The notes under the pieces were generated by a model. That model was not told the DNA's origin, made no database searches, and saw nothing but the letters and a program-made list of their open reading frames with translations. From Mesonia sp008017825 (GTDB taxonomy: Bacteria; Bacteroidota; Bacteroidia; Flavobacteriales; Flavobacteriaceae), in NCBI RefSeq assembly GCF_008017825.1, contig NZ_VRLS01000052.1:248001-312000 (forward strand): 64,000 nt of DNA. The letters run 5' to 3'. Position numbers and translations under genes: made by a program. How positions within the stretch are numbered: position 1 is the first letter of the stretch; each line of letters starts with the position of its first letter. Shown one piece after another: positions 43,873 to 53,815 of this stretch.

Positions 43873-45894
43873 ATGAATTTCTCTCAAAATAATCTTAAGA
43901 ACCAATCTAGTCCCTATTTATTACAACACGCCAATAACCCTATACATTGGCAAACTTGGAACGAAAATTCTTTACGAGAAGCTCAACAACAAAATAAATT
44001 ATTAGTAATAAGTATTGGTTACACCGCCTGCCATTGGTGTCATGTGATGGAAAAAGAAGTGTTCGAAAAACAAGAGGTTGCCCATCTTATGAATGAGCAT
44101 TTTATTTCTATAAAAGTTGATCGAGAAGAACATCCCGATGTAGATCAAATCTATATGCTAGCATTGCAAATTATGACCCGACAAGGAGGCTGGCCGCTTA
44201 ATATCGTCGCACTACCTAACGGAAAACCTATTTGGGGAGCTACCTATTTACCCGAAAAACAATGGTTAGGCTCTTTGCATCAACTTAAAGATCTACATCA
44301 AAAAGACCCCAACCAAATGGAAGAATACGCTCTTCAGCTAGAGAAAGGCATTCTTTCTACACAACTCATAGATGAACCAATAGACACAGAATTTAAAAGA
44401 AATCATTTGCAAAATGCGTTGAAAAAATGGCAACAAATTTTTGATTATAAGTATGGGGGAGATAAAAGTGCTCCAAAATTTATGATGCCTAATCAATTAC
44501 AGTTTTTACTACGTTATGGATTTCAGGAAAACAACAAAGAAGTTTTAAATTACGTAAAACTTACACTATATAAAATCGCTCAAGGCGGAATTCACGATGT
44601 GGTAGGGGGAGGTTTTTCTAGATACAGTGTAGATGAAAAATGGCATATCCCACATTTCGAAAAAATGCTATACGACAATGCTCAACTAACATCTCTATAC
44701 GCCCAAGCTTATCAAGTTTTTAAAGATGAATACTTTAAAGAAATCGCCACAAAAACCATTGCTTTTATAGAAAGTGATTTAAAAAGTAATGATGATTTGT
44801 ATTTCGCTTCTTATGATGCCGACAGTCTAAATGATAAAGGAGAACAAGAAGAAGGTGCTTTTTACACTTGGACAAAAAAAGAATTACAAAACATCCTAAA
44901 AGAAGATTTCCTTCTTTTTTCTGATATTTTTAATATCAATGATACAGGATATTGGGAAAACGGGAAATATGTATTCATTCAAACTCAAAACCTACAAAAG
45001 GTTGCACAAAACTATCATCTAGAAGAGTTTCATTTAAAAGAAAAAATAGATAGTTGTCTTCTTACTTTAAAAGAAGAAAGAAATAATAGACCTCAACCTC
45101 TACTCGATCACAAATGCCTTACTAGTTGGAATGCTTTAACGATATCCTCTTTTATAGATACTTATAAAATTACTGCAAACGAAAAACACTTAACTTTTGC
45201 TGTGAAAACTGCAAGAGCGCTGTGGGACAATTTGTTTGACGAGAAATTATACAAGAGTTACGTTGAAGGAAATAAGCAAATTCTAGGAACATTAGAAGAC
45301 TATGCGTTAGTGATAAAAGCTTACTTACAAATCTATCAAATAACTTCTGAAAATTCTTGGCTAGAAAAATCTCAAAAACTTATTGATATCGCTTTCGCTG
45401 AATTTTACGATGAAGAAGAAAATTTATTCTACTTAGCTTCTAAATCAAATAAACAACTATTTGCTCATCTTTTTGAAGTACACGACAATGTAATTCCAAG
45501 TTCTAATGCAATCATGTGTCATAACTTATTTATGATTGGAAAAATTACAAATCAGGACAAATACATTGAGATCGCGATGAATATGCTACACAAATACAAA
45601 AATTCTTTTCAAGAAACCCCATCGAATTATAGCGAATGGATGAACACCTATTTAAATATATCTCATCCATTTTATCATTTAAGTTTCGGTAAAGAGTGTA
45701 TAGAAAATAAAGAGGTTTTTTTAGAAGAATATCTTCCTAATGTAATTTTAACTCTACATACTCCAGTTAATCTTAAACAATATGATTTCCGCGAAAGCGA
45801 TATCTCAAATCAAATGCTTTTATGTCAAGAAAATTCTTGTAAGAGACCTTCTAAAAAGCGTATAGAAATATTAAAACAAATTGATTTCAATTAA
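43873..45894 (+). CDS. DUF255 thioredoxin-fold protein (YyaL/SSP411-like)
   Basis: Two-domain protein of 673 residues. The N-terminal thioredoxin-like domain has the family block SPYLLQHANNPIHWQTW and the redox pair CHWC (C53, C56), followed by VDREEHPDVDQIYM and GGWPLNIVALPNGKP. The rest (about 190-560) is an alpha/alpha-barrel like N-acylglucosamine 2-epimerases and cellulases (GGIHDVVGGGFSRYSVDEKW, PHFEKMLYDNAQL). Biochemical function is unknown in the family. Carries one exact and one near-exact copy of the iterated motif. Confidence 0.92.
   Translation: MNFSQNNLKNQSSPYLLQHANNPIHWQTWNENSLREAQQQNKLLVISIGYTACHWCHVMEKEVFEKQEVAHLMNEHFISIKVDREEHPDVDQIYMLALQIMTRQGGWPLNIVALPNGKPIWGATYLPEKQWLGSLHQLKDLHQKDPNQMEEYALQLEKGILSTQLIDEPIDTEFKRNHLQNALKKWQQIFDYKYGGDKSAPKFMMPNQLQFLLRYGFQENNKEVLNYVKLTLYKIAQGGIHDVVGGGFSRYSVDEKWHIPHFEKMLYDNAQLTSLYAQAYQVFKDEYFKEIATKTIAFIESDLKSNDDLYFASYDADSLNDKGEQEEGAFYTWTKKELQNILKEDFLLFSDIFNINDTGYWENGKYVFIQTQNLQKVAQNYHLEEFHLKEKIDSCLLTLKEERNNRPQPLLDHKCLTSWNALTISSFIDTYKITANEKHLTFAVKTARALWDNLFDEKLYKSYVEGNKQILGTLEDYALVIKAYLQIYQITSENSWLEKSQKLIDIAFAEFYDEEENLFYLASKSNKQLFAHLFEVHDNVIPSSNAIMCHNLFMIGKITNQDKYIEIAMNMLHKYKNSFQETPSNYSEWMNTYLNISHPFYHLSFGKECIENKEVFLEEYLPNVILTLHTPVNLKQYDFRESDISNQMLLCQENSCKRPSKKRIEILKQIDFN
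45787..45799 (-). repeat. Iterated motif CGCTTNCGCGGAA, copy in the DUF255 gene
   Basis: Exact copy, N = T, on the minus strand; plus strand reads TTCCGCGAAAGCG and codes F-R-E-S, a third reading frame. A one-mismatch copy lies at 45390-45402 in the same gene. Confidence 0.75.
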
Positions 45895-45970
45895 TTTTAA
45901 CAAAACTTAAACAGCTAAAAGTTTCGGACAACAAAAAAACTAATTATTATCCTGCTTAAAAATATATTAC

Positions 45971-46795
45971 ATGGAAAAATTAGACAACATTGAGTATTAC
46001 GCCAAAGAATACGGCCAAAAATTAATTGACTTTCTACCTAATTTAGTTGCTGCAATAGCAATTCTAGTAATTGGGTGGTGGATTGCAAAAATCATTGTAC
46101 GCTACGTAAAAAAATTCTTTCAAAAGAAGAGTTACGATCCTGCTTTAGAGAATTTTATTGTTAACATTCTAGGATGGGCTCTAAAAATACTAGTTTTTAT
46201 TACCGCTATTACCCAATTAGGAATTGAAACCACAAGTTTAGTTGCTATTATTGGTGCTGCAGGTTTAGCTATAGGTTTAGCTCTTCAAGGTTCTCTGGCA
46301 AATTTTGCTGGTGGAGTTTTAATCATCATTTTAAAACCTTTTAAAATTGGAGATTGGATTGAAGCTCAAGGAGTTTCTGGTAGTGTAAAAGAAATATCTA
46401 TTTTTTACACACATATCAACACCTTCGGGAATCAATTAGCAGTAATTCCTAATGGTCAATTGTCTAATGATAATATTATTAATTATACCGTAGAAGGGAA
46501 AAGAAAAGATGCCATCACTATTGGGATTTCTTACGATGCTAATATCAAGGAAGCAAAAGATATTCTGTTAAATTTAATGAAAGAGCAAGAAGGCATTCAT
46601 AAAGACCCAGAGCCACAAGTAGTCGTAACCGAACTTGCAGACAATTCAGTTAACCTATCACTTAGGTTTTGGGCTTCTAACGATGAATTTTGGGGATGCC
46701 ACTGGTATACTATAGAAGAAGCTAAAAGAAGATTAGATGCTGCAGGTATTGGAATCCCTTACCCACAGAGAGACGTTCATATTATTAAAGATTAA
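45971..46795 (+). CDS. Small-conductance mechanosensitive channel (MscS family)
   Basis: Inner-membrane channel that opens on membrane tension and protects from osmotic downshock. At 274 residues it has the basic MscS plan: three membrane helices (about 20-42, 62-82 and 85-110), with the pore-lining TM3 rich in Gly/Ala (AIIGAAGLAIGLALQGSLAN), then FKIGDWIEAQGVSG and the cytoplasmic beta/cage domain. Ends IPYPQRDVHIIKD, as E. coli MscS-like proteins do. Its stop overlaps the convergent tsaB stop by four bases. Confidence 0.95.
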   Translation: MEKLDNIEYYAKEYGQKLIDFLPNLVAAIAILVIGWWIAKIIVRYVKKFFQKKSYDPALENFIVNILGWALKILVFITAITQLGIETTSLVAIIGAAGLAIGLALQGSLANFAGGVLIIILKPFKIGDWIEAQGVSGSVKEISIFYTHINTFGNQLAVIPNGQLSNDNIINYTVEGKRKDAITIGISYDANIKEAKDILLNLMKEQEGIHKDPEPQVVVTELADNSVNLSLRFWASNDEFWGCHWYTIEEAKRRLDAAGIGIPYPQRDVHIIKD

Positions 46796-47475
46796 TTCTT
46801 ATTCTTTTTGATTACAAAATCTTTTAAATAAAAAGGTTCAAAATAAGCGACATCTTCAATGTCGCTTATTTTGTATTTATTAAATGCTATTGAAGCCATT
46901 TCTTTGGTAGATGGCAAGCATTGTAAGAATGAAGTATTCTTTTTATTAGATAAAACTTCTTCGATTTTCCCGACTCCATCACCAACAAAAAGCTTATTTC
47001 CTTTCAACTCTTCAAAAGAGTTTTCATCTATTATTTTTGCTTCCACAGGAGAGATTAAAATTAACTCTCCATTTTCTAGTTTAAACACAGAAGTATAAAC
47101 CTCCATACGACGAGCATCTAAAATAGGAATAACATACCCATCAGCAAAGTCTAAAGATTTATATTGATGTGCTATTGAAGTTAATGTATCAACCGACAGT
47201 AAAGGTAAATTTAAAGCATAACATAGTCCTTTTGCTGCTGAAACTCCAATTCTCAATCCTGTGTATGAGCCAGGTCCTTTACTAACTGCTACTGCATCTA
47301 AATTTAATAGTGTCTTATTAGATTCAGTTAAGACTGCTTCAATAAATAAATGGAGTTTCTCTGCATGAGAATACCCAGGAGTTTTATCTTCCTTAATTGC
47401 TATAATCTTGTCATCTTCTGCTAAAGCAACAGAGCAATTGACAGTCGTTGTTTCTAATAATAATATTAAAGCCAA
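46792..47475 (-). CDS. tsaB: tRNA threonylcarbamoyladenosine biosynthesis protein TsaB
   Basis: Partner of TsaD in making t6A37 of ANN-decoding tRNAs; an ASKHA-fold protein without its own catalysis. N-terminus ILLLETTTVNCSVAL and the block SKGPGSYTGLRIGVSAAKGL are diagnostic. Length 227 is normal. Its ATG is one base after the stop of the second efflux adaptor, so a tRNA-modification gene appears to sit at the tail of an exporter operon. Confidence 0.95.
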   Translation of the reverse strand: MALILLLETTTVNCSVALAEDDKIIAIKEDKTPGYSHAEKLHLFIEAVLTESNKTLLNLDAVAVSKGPGSYTGLRIGVSAAKGLCYALNLPLLSVDTLTSIAHQYKSLDFADGYVIPILDARRMEVYTSVFKLENGELILISPVEAKIIDENSFEELKGNKLFVGDGVGKIEEVLSNKKNTSFLQCLPSTKEMASIAFNKYKISDIEDVAYFEPFYLKDFVIKKNKN

Positions 47476-47476
47476 A

Positions 47477-48772
47477 TTATTTATCTTCTAATGAGCCTTT
47501 CACCTCTATTTTATCACCAGCCTTTAAACTCTTGGTAACCGTGTTATACGGACCTGTAATTACTTCGTCCCCTACCTTTAAGCCTTTAGATATTTCTATA
47601 TTTGTATCGTCTTGTATTCCTGTTTTCACAACTTGTAACCTAACTTCATCTCCATTTTTCACAAATACACATTCAAAAGTTTCATCTGTAATTGTTTTTT
47701 TTGCAGATGGAGTTTGTTCTTTATCGTTTCCGTTTATATTCTTCTTTACGGAAGTAGTATCATTTTTGATCACAATAGCACTAATAGGAACTCCAATAAT
47801 ATTTTTCTTTCTACTTGTGATGATATCAACGGTAGCAGTCATTCCTGGTCTAAACGGAGAGAAATCTTCTGGTTTTCCTTCAGTTAACTCTGCATAAGAT
47901 TGTTTTAGTATCTTTACTTTAACACCAAAATTAGTTACTTGATCTGCCGTTAAATCATCTGCAGCCGAATTAGAAATTTCAGTAACAATTCCTTTAAATT
48001 CCTTACCTAAATAGGCATCAACTTCTACAATTGCCGAATCACCAACTGCAATTTTAACAATATCATTTTCATTTACTTCTACTTCAACTTCCATCTCTGC
48101 AAGATTCGCTACACGTAAAATTTCGGTTCCTGCCATTTGCTGTGTACCAACTACTCGCTCTCCTAACTCGGCGTCTAACTTTGAAATTGTCCCAGACATA
48201 GGTGCATAAATCGTAGTTCTGCCTAAATTATCTTTAGCTTCGTTTACCGTTGCAGCAGCACTTTGCACATTATAATAAGCAGATTCTCTAGAGGCTTGAG
48301 CCATTTCATATTCAGATACAATCGCATCCCATTCAGATTTTGAGATAACTCCCTTATCAAAAAGAGTTTTATTACGATCGTAATTTGCTTTTGCTTGCTT
48401 TAAACTCGCTTTACTTTGAGCTAAAGAAGCTTGAATATTTTGATAACTTGCTTGTGATCGCTGTAAGCTAGATTGATACAAATCTGGATTAATCTTTACC
48501 AATAAGTCTCCTTTTTCTACGGCTTGACCTTCTTGGATTGGTAACTCAATAATTTCTCCCGAAACTTCTGAAGATAACTTTACCTCAACTTCAGGTTGTA
48601 TTTTTCCTGTAGCCGAAACCGTTTCGGTTATATCTATTTCATTAATGGCAGTTATTTCAACTTGTTTAAAGTTTCCTGTTTTTCCAAACCATCCGCTTTT
48701 TTTACCAACTACCAATAACAAAATAACCGCTACTACTAAGGCAACAATTATAACAAGTGTCTTTTTTTTCAT
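47477..48772 (-). CDS. Efflux periplasmic adaptor (MacA/HlyD family), second of two
   Basis: Membrane-fusion adaptor, 431 residues. Anchor helix about 5-22, then ATGKIQPEVEVKLSSEVSGE and PIQEGQAVEKGDLLVKINPD (lipoyl half), a long coiled hairpin (about 95-185), the second lipoyl half TIYAPMSGTISKLDAELGE and beta-barrel domain. A Lys/Asn/Gln-rich insert (about 340-360) precedes the final domain. It differs clearly from the other adaptor in this cluster (50162-51283), so the two are not recent duplicates. Starts three bases after the TolC-like gene stop. Confidence 0.9.
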   Translation of the reverse strand: MKKKTLVIIVALVVAVILLLVVGKKSGWFGKTGNFKQVEITAINEIDITETVSATGKIQPEVEVKLSSEVSGEIIELPIQEGQAVEKGDLLVKINPDLYQSSLQRSQASYQNIQASLAQSKASLKQAKANYDRNKTLFDKGVISKSEWDAIVSEYEMAQASRESAYYNVQSAAATVNEAKDNLGRTTIYAPMSGTISKLDAELGERVVGTQQMAGTEILRVANLAEMEVEVEVNENDIVKIAVGDSAIVEVDAYLGKEFKGIVTEISNSAADDLTADQVTNFGVKVKILKQSYAELTEGKPEDFSPFRPGMTATVDIITSRKKNIIGVPISAIVIKNDTTSVKKNINGNDKEQTPSAKKTITDETFECVFVKNGDEVRLQVVKTGIQDDTNIEISKGLKVGDEVITGPYNTVTKSLKAGDKIEVKGSLEDK

Positions 48773-48774
48773 AA

Positions 48775-50106
48775 TTACAACTTAATATCTTTTGCGTCTA
48801 CACCAAAAAATAATTCTAAAACTTTTAATTTAAATATATAATCGTACTTAGTTCTGTTCACTTCTATTTTAGCATTGTCAAATCTCAATTTTGACTGACT
48901 AAAATCAAAGGCATTTGTTAAACCTACATCATAACGCTCTTTAGCATAATCATAAGCTAACTCTTGAGATTCTAAAGCTGTTTGTGAAGCTTCATAAGCC
49001 TTAAGCGCTCCTTTTACATCTACATAAGCCTGATACACATTTGATTCTAAATCTAATTTTGCTTGCTCTAATTGAAACTCAGTTCTTTCTAAATTTACTT
49101 TATTTCTCTTCACATTAGTTCTTGCCGATAGTCCATTAAAAATAGGAACGTTTAATTGAAGCCCATAACCTATACCATCATTCTGCCATAATTGATCTGT
49201 AAAATTTCTATCTAAAAAATCGTTATCTGAATATCTAGTGTTATATCCAAAAAAAGCTGAAAGTGTCGGGTAATAATTACCTCTTGCTATTTGAACATCT
49301 TTTTCAGCTAAAAGAACATTTTGTTCAGCTATTTTAACTTCCGATCTAGTTTCTTCAGCTGAGTTGATAATCTCTTGTACAGGAATATCTGTAACCTCGG
49401 TTGAGATGATCTCATAACCTTCATCAACTATTTGAAAACTTTCGTAATCTTTTATAAGCAAAAGTTGAGCTAAACTAATTAAAGAAATCTCTACATCGTT
49501 TTCCGCTACAGCGATACGTTGTTTCTCACTCGCATCTGTAGCCTTTATCTCTAGCATATCTCCTTGTGGCAAAACCCCTGCATCAACTAAATCTTGGGTT
49601 CTTTCTAATTGTTCTAAAGTGACAATATTCTGAGATTTGATTACTTCTAAGTTAGCTTTATTAAGTAATACTTGTAAATAAGAATTAGCTACAGCTAAAG
49701 CAATATCATCTTTCATTTTATCTAAACGATATTGACTTGCCAATTTTGCCAATTTAGATCTTTGAAGCTGACGAATATTTTTTAAACCATCAAACAATGT
49801 TAAGTTAGAACTTATTCCCCCAGTCATAGATGAAAATGTTTCATTTTCAAATTGGTTAGTTACTGGGTTAATATTGGCACCTGTATTGGTTGAATAAGAA
49901 GCTGAACCGTTTACCGTAGGAATTAAGTTACCAATGGCATCCATTTTGTCTAGCTCTGCAGCATCTACATCTAGTTGAGACTGACGGATAGAAATATTAT
50001 TTTCTAGAGCGTGCTCAACACACTCTTTTAACGTCCATTTTTTTTCTTGCGCTTGAAAAGTAAATGTCAAGAAAAAAAGAATAATAAAGCTAGATATTGA
50101 TTTCAT
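48775..50106 (-). CDS. TolC-family outer-membrane efflux channel
   Basis: Outer-membrane channel/tunnel protein with two outer-membrane-efflux repeats (about 30-220 and 240-430). Signal peptide MKSISSFIILFFLTFTFQA (ending about residue 20), then WTLKECVEHALENNISIRQS, the standard first helix of the family. The ATG at 50106 is chosen because it gives a clean signal peptide; the longer frame to 50178 would overlap the preceding adaptor gene. Completes the exporter with the permeases and adaptors around it. Confidence 0.93.
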   Translation of the reverse strand: MKSISSFIILFFLTFTFQAQEKKWTLKECVEHALENNISIRQSQLDVDAAELDKMDAIGNLIPTVNGSASYSTNTGANINPVTNQFENETFSSMTGGISSNLTLFDGLKNIRQLQRSKLAKLASQYRLDKMKDDIALAVANSYLQVLLNKANLEVIKSQNIVTLEQLERTQDLVDAGVLPQGDMLEIKATDASEKQRIAVAENDVEISLISLAQLLLIKDYESFQIVDEGYEIISTEVTDIPVQEIINSAEETRSEVKIAEQNVLLAEKDVQIARGNYYPTLSAFFGYNTRYSDNDFLDRNFTDQLWQNDGIGYGLQLNVPIFNGLSARTNVKRNKVNLERTEFQLEQAKLDLESNVYQAYVDVKGALKAYEASQTALESQELAYDYAKERYDVGLTNAFDFSQSKLRFDNAKIEVNRTKYDYIFKLKVLELFFGVDAKDIKL

Positions 50107-50161
50107 AAAAAGGTTTCTATGTATATATGTAGATTTCATTATAGTTTTGTTACAATTAAAC

Positions 50162-51283
50162 TTAGTCTTTTTGACCAAAGTTCTCTGCAGGTTTTACCTG
50201 ATTCCAAACTTTAATCTCATCATTTTCATTTATACCCTCTAAAACTTGAATGTAAATTCCGTCACTCAAGCCAAGCTTCACCTCTTGTCTTTTAAATTCC
50301 TGCTCTCCTGTTTTTACCTCTACAAATGGCTCTTTACTATCAGAATCAAACTGAACCAAAGACTCTTTTATCGCTAAAACATTTTCAACTTTATCTAAAA
50401 TAATAGAAGCATTCGCACTTAACCCTGAACGAATAAAAGTACTATCTTGATTTTTTAAAGTTCCTTCAATTTCAAATTGTATAGCTCCGTTTTCGTCTAA
50501 TCCTTTTGGAGCGATGTAATCTAAAATGGCATCAAATTTTTTATTTTCAATAGCACCAATCGTTATTTCTAACGGAAGATTTTCTTTAATTTTTCCTACT
50601 TCAGATTCATCTACTTTTCCCTCAAAAATCATTTTATCTACATTAGCTAACGTAGCAATGGTAGTTCCTTCATTAAAGTTATTGGCTTCAATTACTTGAT
50701 TTCCTTCTTTTACTGGAACTTCTAAGACCATACCTGAAATGGTAGAACGAATTTGAGTATTCGCTGCATTTCCTACTCCGCTAGTGGTTCCTGTTTGAAT
50801 AATTTCATAGGTTTGTTGAGCTGCTCTATAGGTTTGTTGAGATTGACGGTAAGTAACTTCTATTTGATCAAAATCGTTAGCCGAAATCACTCCTTTATCG
50901 AACAATCCTTTTTGGCGATCATAATTACGCTTTTGGTTATCCATTTCTATTTTTGCTGAAGTAATTTGGTTTTTAGCACTAGCCAAATTAGAGACATTAG
51001 GAACTACTTTTAAAGAAGCAATTAAATCTCCAACTTTAATATTTTCTCCCGCTTCGATATAAATTTTATCAATAATTCCAGATATGTTAGGCTTGATTAA
51101 AATCTCTTCTTTAGGAACAATACTTCCAGTTGCAACTGTTTCTTTAACGATAGTTTGCTTAGAAGGTTTCTCAGTCTCATAAACAACGGGACTTTCTTGA
51201 TTCTTTTGGTATAAGTAGTACAAAGAACCAAAAAACAAGATTCCTATGACAACTAAAACAATGATGGTTAGTATTCTTTTCAT
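50162..51283 (-). CDS. Efflux periplasmic adaptor (MacA/HlyD family), first of two
   Basis: Membrane-fusion adaptor of 373 residues. Anchor helix about 4-24; lipoyl halves IVPKEEILIKPNISGIIDKI and ISGMVLEVPVKEGNQVIEAN; coiled hairpin about 90-150; beta-barrel and membrane-proximal domains (FRSGLSAN-like IRSGLSANASIIL). Sits directly after the two permease genes, so it is the likely MacA-like partner of the ABC unit. Confidence 0.9.
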   Translation of the reverse strand: MKRILTIIVLVVIGILFFGSLYYLYQKNQESPVVYETEKPSKQTIVKETVATGSIVPKEEILIKPNISGIIDKIYIEAGENIKVGDLIASLKVVPNVSNLASAKNQITSAKIEMDNQKRNYDRQKGLFDKGVISANDFDQIEVTYRQSQQTYRAAQQTYEIIQTGTTSGVGNAANTQIRSTISGMVLEVPVKEGNQVIEANNFNEGTTIATLANVDKMIFEGKVDESEVGKIKENLPLEITIGAIENKKFDAILDYIAPKGLDENGAIQFEIEGTLKNQDSTFIRSGLSANASIILDKVENVLAIKESLVQFDSDSKEPFVEVKTGEQEFKRQEVKLGLSDGIYIQVLEGINENDEIKVWNQVKPAENFGQKD

Positions 51284-51303
51284 TTTATAGATTGATTTTA
51301 TTT

Positions 51304-52569
51304 TTATTCTGTTCTTAAAGCGTCTACAGGTTTTATTCTAATCGCGTTTTGTGCAGGTATTAATCCTGCTAATAAACCTGAAATCACCAATATAAGTAAG
51401 GCTATAATTACTGTGACTAAATCTACACTCGGGTTGATAAACATCATTTCTGAACTATCTTGTGCAGCCAAAGCATAATTTACCAACCACAGAACTAAGG
51501 TGGCTAAAATAATACCGGCCATCCCTGAGATAATTGTCAAGAAAATAGACTCTAATAGAATTTGACCTCGAATTGACCACGGTGTCGCACCCAAAGCTCT
51601 TCTCACACCTATCTCATTAGTTCGCTCTTTAACTACAATTAGCATAATGTTACAGATCCCTATTACTCCCGAGAGTAAGACGAGAATTCCCACAAAATAA
51701 GCAACGAAATTTAGAGCTGTAAACAAGCCACTAATTTTCGTATACTCTTCAAATAGATCAAAATTTCCTATCGCACGATCATCTTCTGGATGTATGGTAT
51801 GATTTTCTTTAATCACATCAAAAATAGAACTTTTCAATGCTGTGATAGAATTATTATCATTTGCTGTAATAGCCATCCAACCTACAATATCTCCCATATT
51901 AAAAGCTTGAGAGAAAGAGGTAAACGGCACATAAATTTCTTTTTGATCTTCTTCTGAATTTCCTCCTCCTGTACTTTTCTTCTTATAGGTACCTATAACT
52001 TGAAAATTAACGCCATTCACTTTTATATAACTACCTAAAACTTCTTCATCATTCTCATACATGGTAGTTTTAACACCTTCTCCAATAACCGCTACTTTAC
52101 GTCTTTCATTAAGATCATTATAATTAAGAAACCTCCCAGAAGTAATATCCATAGGTTGTTGGTTTATAATTTCTGGATAATCCCCGTATACATTAAAAGC
52201 TCCAGACTTTAAGCCTCTAACCACATTATTAGTGCCTCCAAAACCTCCTAATTGATTACGTGGAGAAACATATTGAAGTCCCGGCACGTTATCTTTTATA
52301 GCCTGAACGTCTTTAGTTTTAAAATTATATCTTCTCCCCTTAGGTAATCCTTTATAGGGTTTGGCAACCGTTTGTGTCCACATAAACATGCTGTTAGTCG
52401 CCATTCCTCCAAAGCCTTGTTTTACTCCGTTTTCTAAACCTTTCCCAGCGGCTAAGAGAATAACAAGTATAAATATTCCCCACAACACGCCAAAAGCAGT
52501 AAGTATCGTTCTAAACCAATTTGAGCTTAGTGATTCTATAATTTCGTTCCATTTATCTCTGCTAAACAT
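51304..52569 (-). CDS. MacB-type ABC transporter permease, second of two
   Basis: Inner-membrane permease of the MacB/FtsX-like class: one N-terminal helix (about 20-42), a large periplasmic MacB core domain (about 45-275) and three C-terminal helices (about 285-310, 335-365, 385-410) in the FtsX-like domain (KERTNEIGVRRALGATPWSI). 421 residues, no ATPase domain. It starts one base after its paralogue's stop. The pair may form a heterodimer around the single ATPase encoded upstream. Confidence 0.92.
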   Translation of the reverse strand: MFSRDKWNEIIESLSSNWFRTILTAFGVLWGIFILVILLAAGKGLENGVKQGFGGMATNSMFMWTQTVAKPYKGLPKGRRYNFKTKDVQAIKDNVPGLQYVSPRNQLGGFGGTNNVVRGLKSGAFNVYGDYPEIINQQPMDITSGRFLNYNDLNERRKVAVIGEGVKTTMYENDEEVLGSYIKVNGVNFQVIGTYKKKSTGGGNSEEDQKEIYVPFTSFSQAFNMGDIVGWMAITANDNNSITALKSSIFDVIKENHTIHPEDDRAIGNFDLFEEYTKISGLFTALNFVAYFVGILVLLSGVIGICNIMLIVVKERTNEIGVRRALGATPWSIRGQILLESIFLTIISGMAGIILATLVLWLVNYALAAQDSSEMMFINPSVDLVTVIIALLILVISGLLAGLIPAQNAIRIKPVDALRTE

Positions 52570-52570
52570 A

Positions 52571-53815
52571 CTATTCGTCTCTTAAGGCTATAATGGGTTT
52601 AATTCTAGCCGCTCTCCAGGCTGGGAAAAATCCGGCGAAAGCTCCTGCAACTATTAATATAATTACTGTGGTTATGGCAATTTGAAAATTAACTGAAGGA
52701 TTAGCTATAAATTCAGTTTCTACCATAGGACCTACAAATTCTAAAAGCACTAAACCTAAGAACAAGCCTAAGAAGCCTGCTATTGCCGTGACAAAAATGG
52801 ACTCATGTAAAATCATCGTCACAATAGATAAAGGTTGCGCTCCTAATGCTTTTCTAATTCCTATTTCTTTAGTACGTTCCTTTACGATAATAAGCATAAT
52901 ATTACTTACCCCTATAACTCCTGCTAATATGGTAGCAATACCTACAAACCAAAAGAACATTTTAATCATTCCCATAAGGTCATAAAATCGTTTCGCATTT
53001 TCTAAAGAGTTATTAACTGAAATAGCACTTTCATCTTGTGGTGCTACATCATGAGTTTCTTTAAGTTGTTTTTCAATTTTATCTGAAAAATCTACGGAAG
53101 CAGCAGTTGCCTTTTCAAAATTATCTTCCATAGGTAAACTAAAAGATAAGAAGTTAACTCGATTTGCTCCACTGAAAACTTTTTGTGCTGTTGATATAGG
53201 TACAAAAACTCTCGATTCTTCTCTTTCCCCTCCCGGATCTGAGTAAACACCTATCACCTTAAAATTTACTCCAGAAACTTTAACGTACTTGCCAATAGCA
53301 TCTTGATCTTTGAATAGATCATCATTCACTTTTTTACCAATTACAACACTTTTAGTACTGTTATCAATATCTAAAGTATTAATGTGCCTTCCTTTGATGA
53401 GTGTTTGATTTTCTAGAAATTGATAATCTGGATAAATTCCTTCTACTCGATAACTACCAGATTCTTTTTTATAAGTCACCATCCCACCCCAAATTCGGTA
53501 AACCGATGACTTATATTCAAGTTCATCTTTATGCAGTTTGGTTATATGGTCGTAATCTTTATTGCGAAGCTGAATGACCCTTCCAGGATTCATACCTTTA
53601 TATTCTACAGAGGTAACTCCCGTCCACACAAAAATGACATTGGCAGCATCATCTTGAAATTGAGACGAAATTCCATTTTGCATTCCCTGGCTTACTCCAA
53701 GTAAAATTACTAGTATAAATATTCCAGAAAGCACCGATAATCCCGTAAGAAAAGTTCTTAGCTTGTTTTTGCTAATGGTTTCAAATATTTCTTCCCAACG
53801 CTCTAAATTAAACAT
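52571..53815 (-). CDS. MacB-type ABC transporter permease, first of two
   Basis: Same architecture as the next gene: N-terminal helix (about 20-42), MacB-like periplasmic core and FtsX-like C-terminal helices with KERTKEIGIRKALGAQPLSI. 414 residues. The periplasmic domain has clearly diverged from its neighbour, fitting distinct halves of a heterodimer rather than a fresh duplication. Its start overlaps the end of the ATPase gene by eight bases. Confidence 0.92.
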   Translation of the reverse strand: MFNLERWEEIFETISKNKLRTFLTGLSVLSGIFILVILLGVSQGMQNGISSQFQDDAANVIFVWTGVTSVEYKGMNPGRVIQLRNKDYDHITKLHKDELEYKSSVYRIWGGMVTYKKESGSYRVEGIYPDYQFLENQTLIKGRHINTLDIDNSTKSVVIGKKVNDDLFKDQDAIGKYVKVSGVNFKVIGVYSDPGGEREESRVFVPISTAQKVFSGANRVNFLSFSLPMEDNFEKATAASVDFSDKIEKQLKETHDVAPQDESAISVNNSLENAKRFYDLMGMIKMFFWFVGIATILAGVIGVSNIMLIIVKERTKEIGIRKALGAQPLSIVTMILHESIFVTAIAGFLGLFLGLVLLEFVGPMVETEFIANPSVNFQIAITTVIILIVAGAFAGFFPAWRAARIKPIIALRDE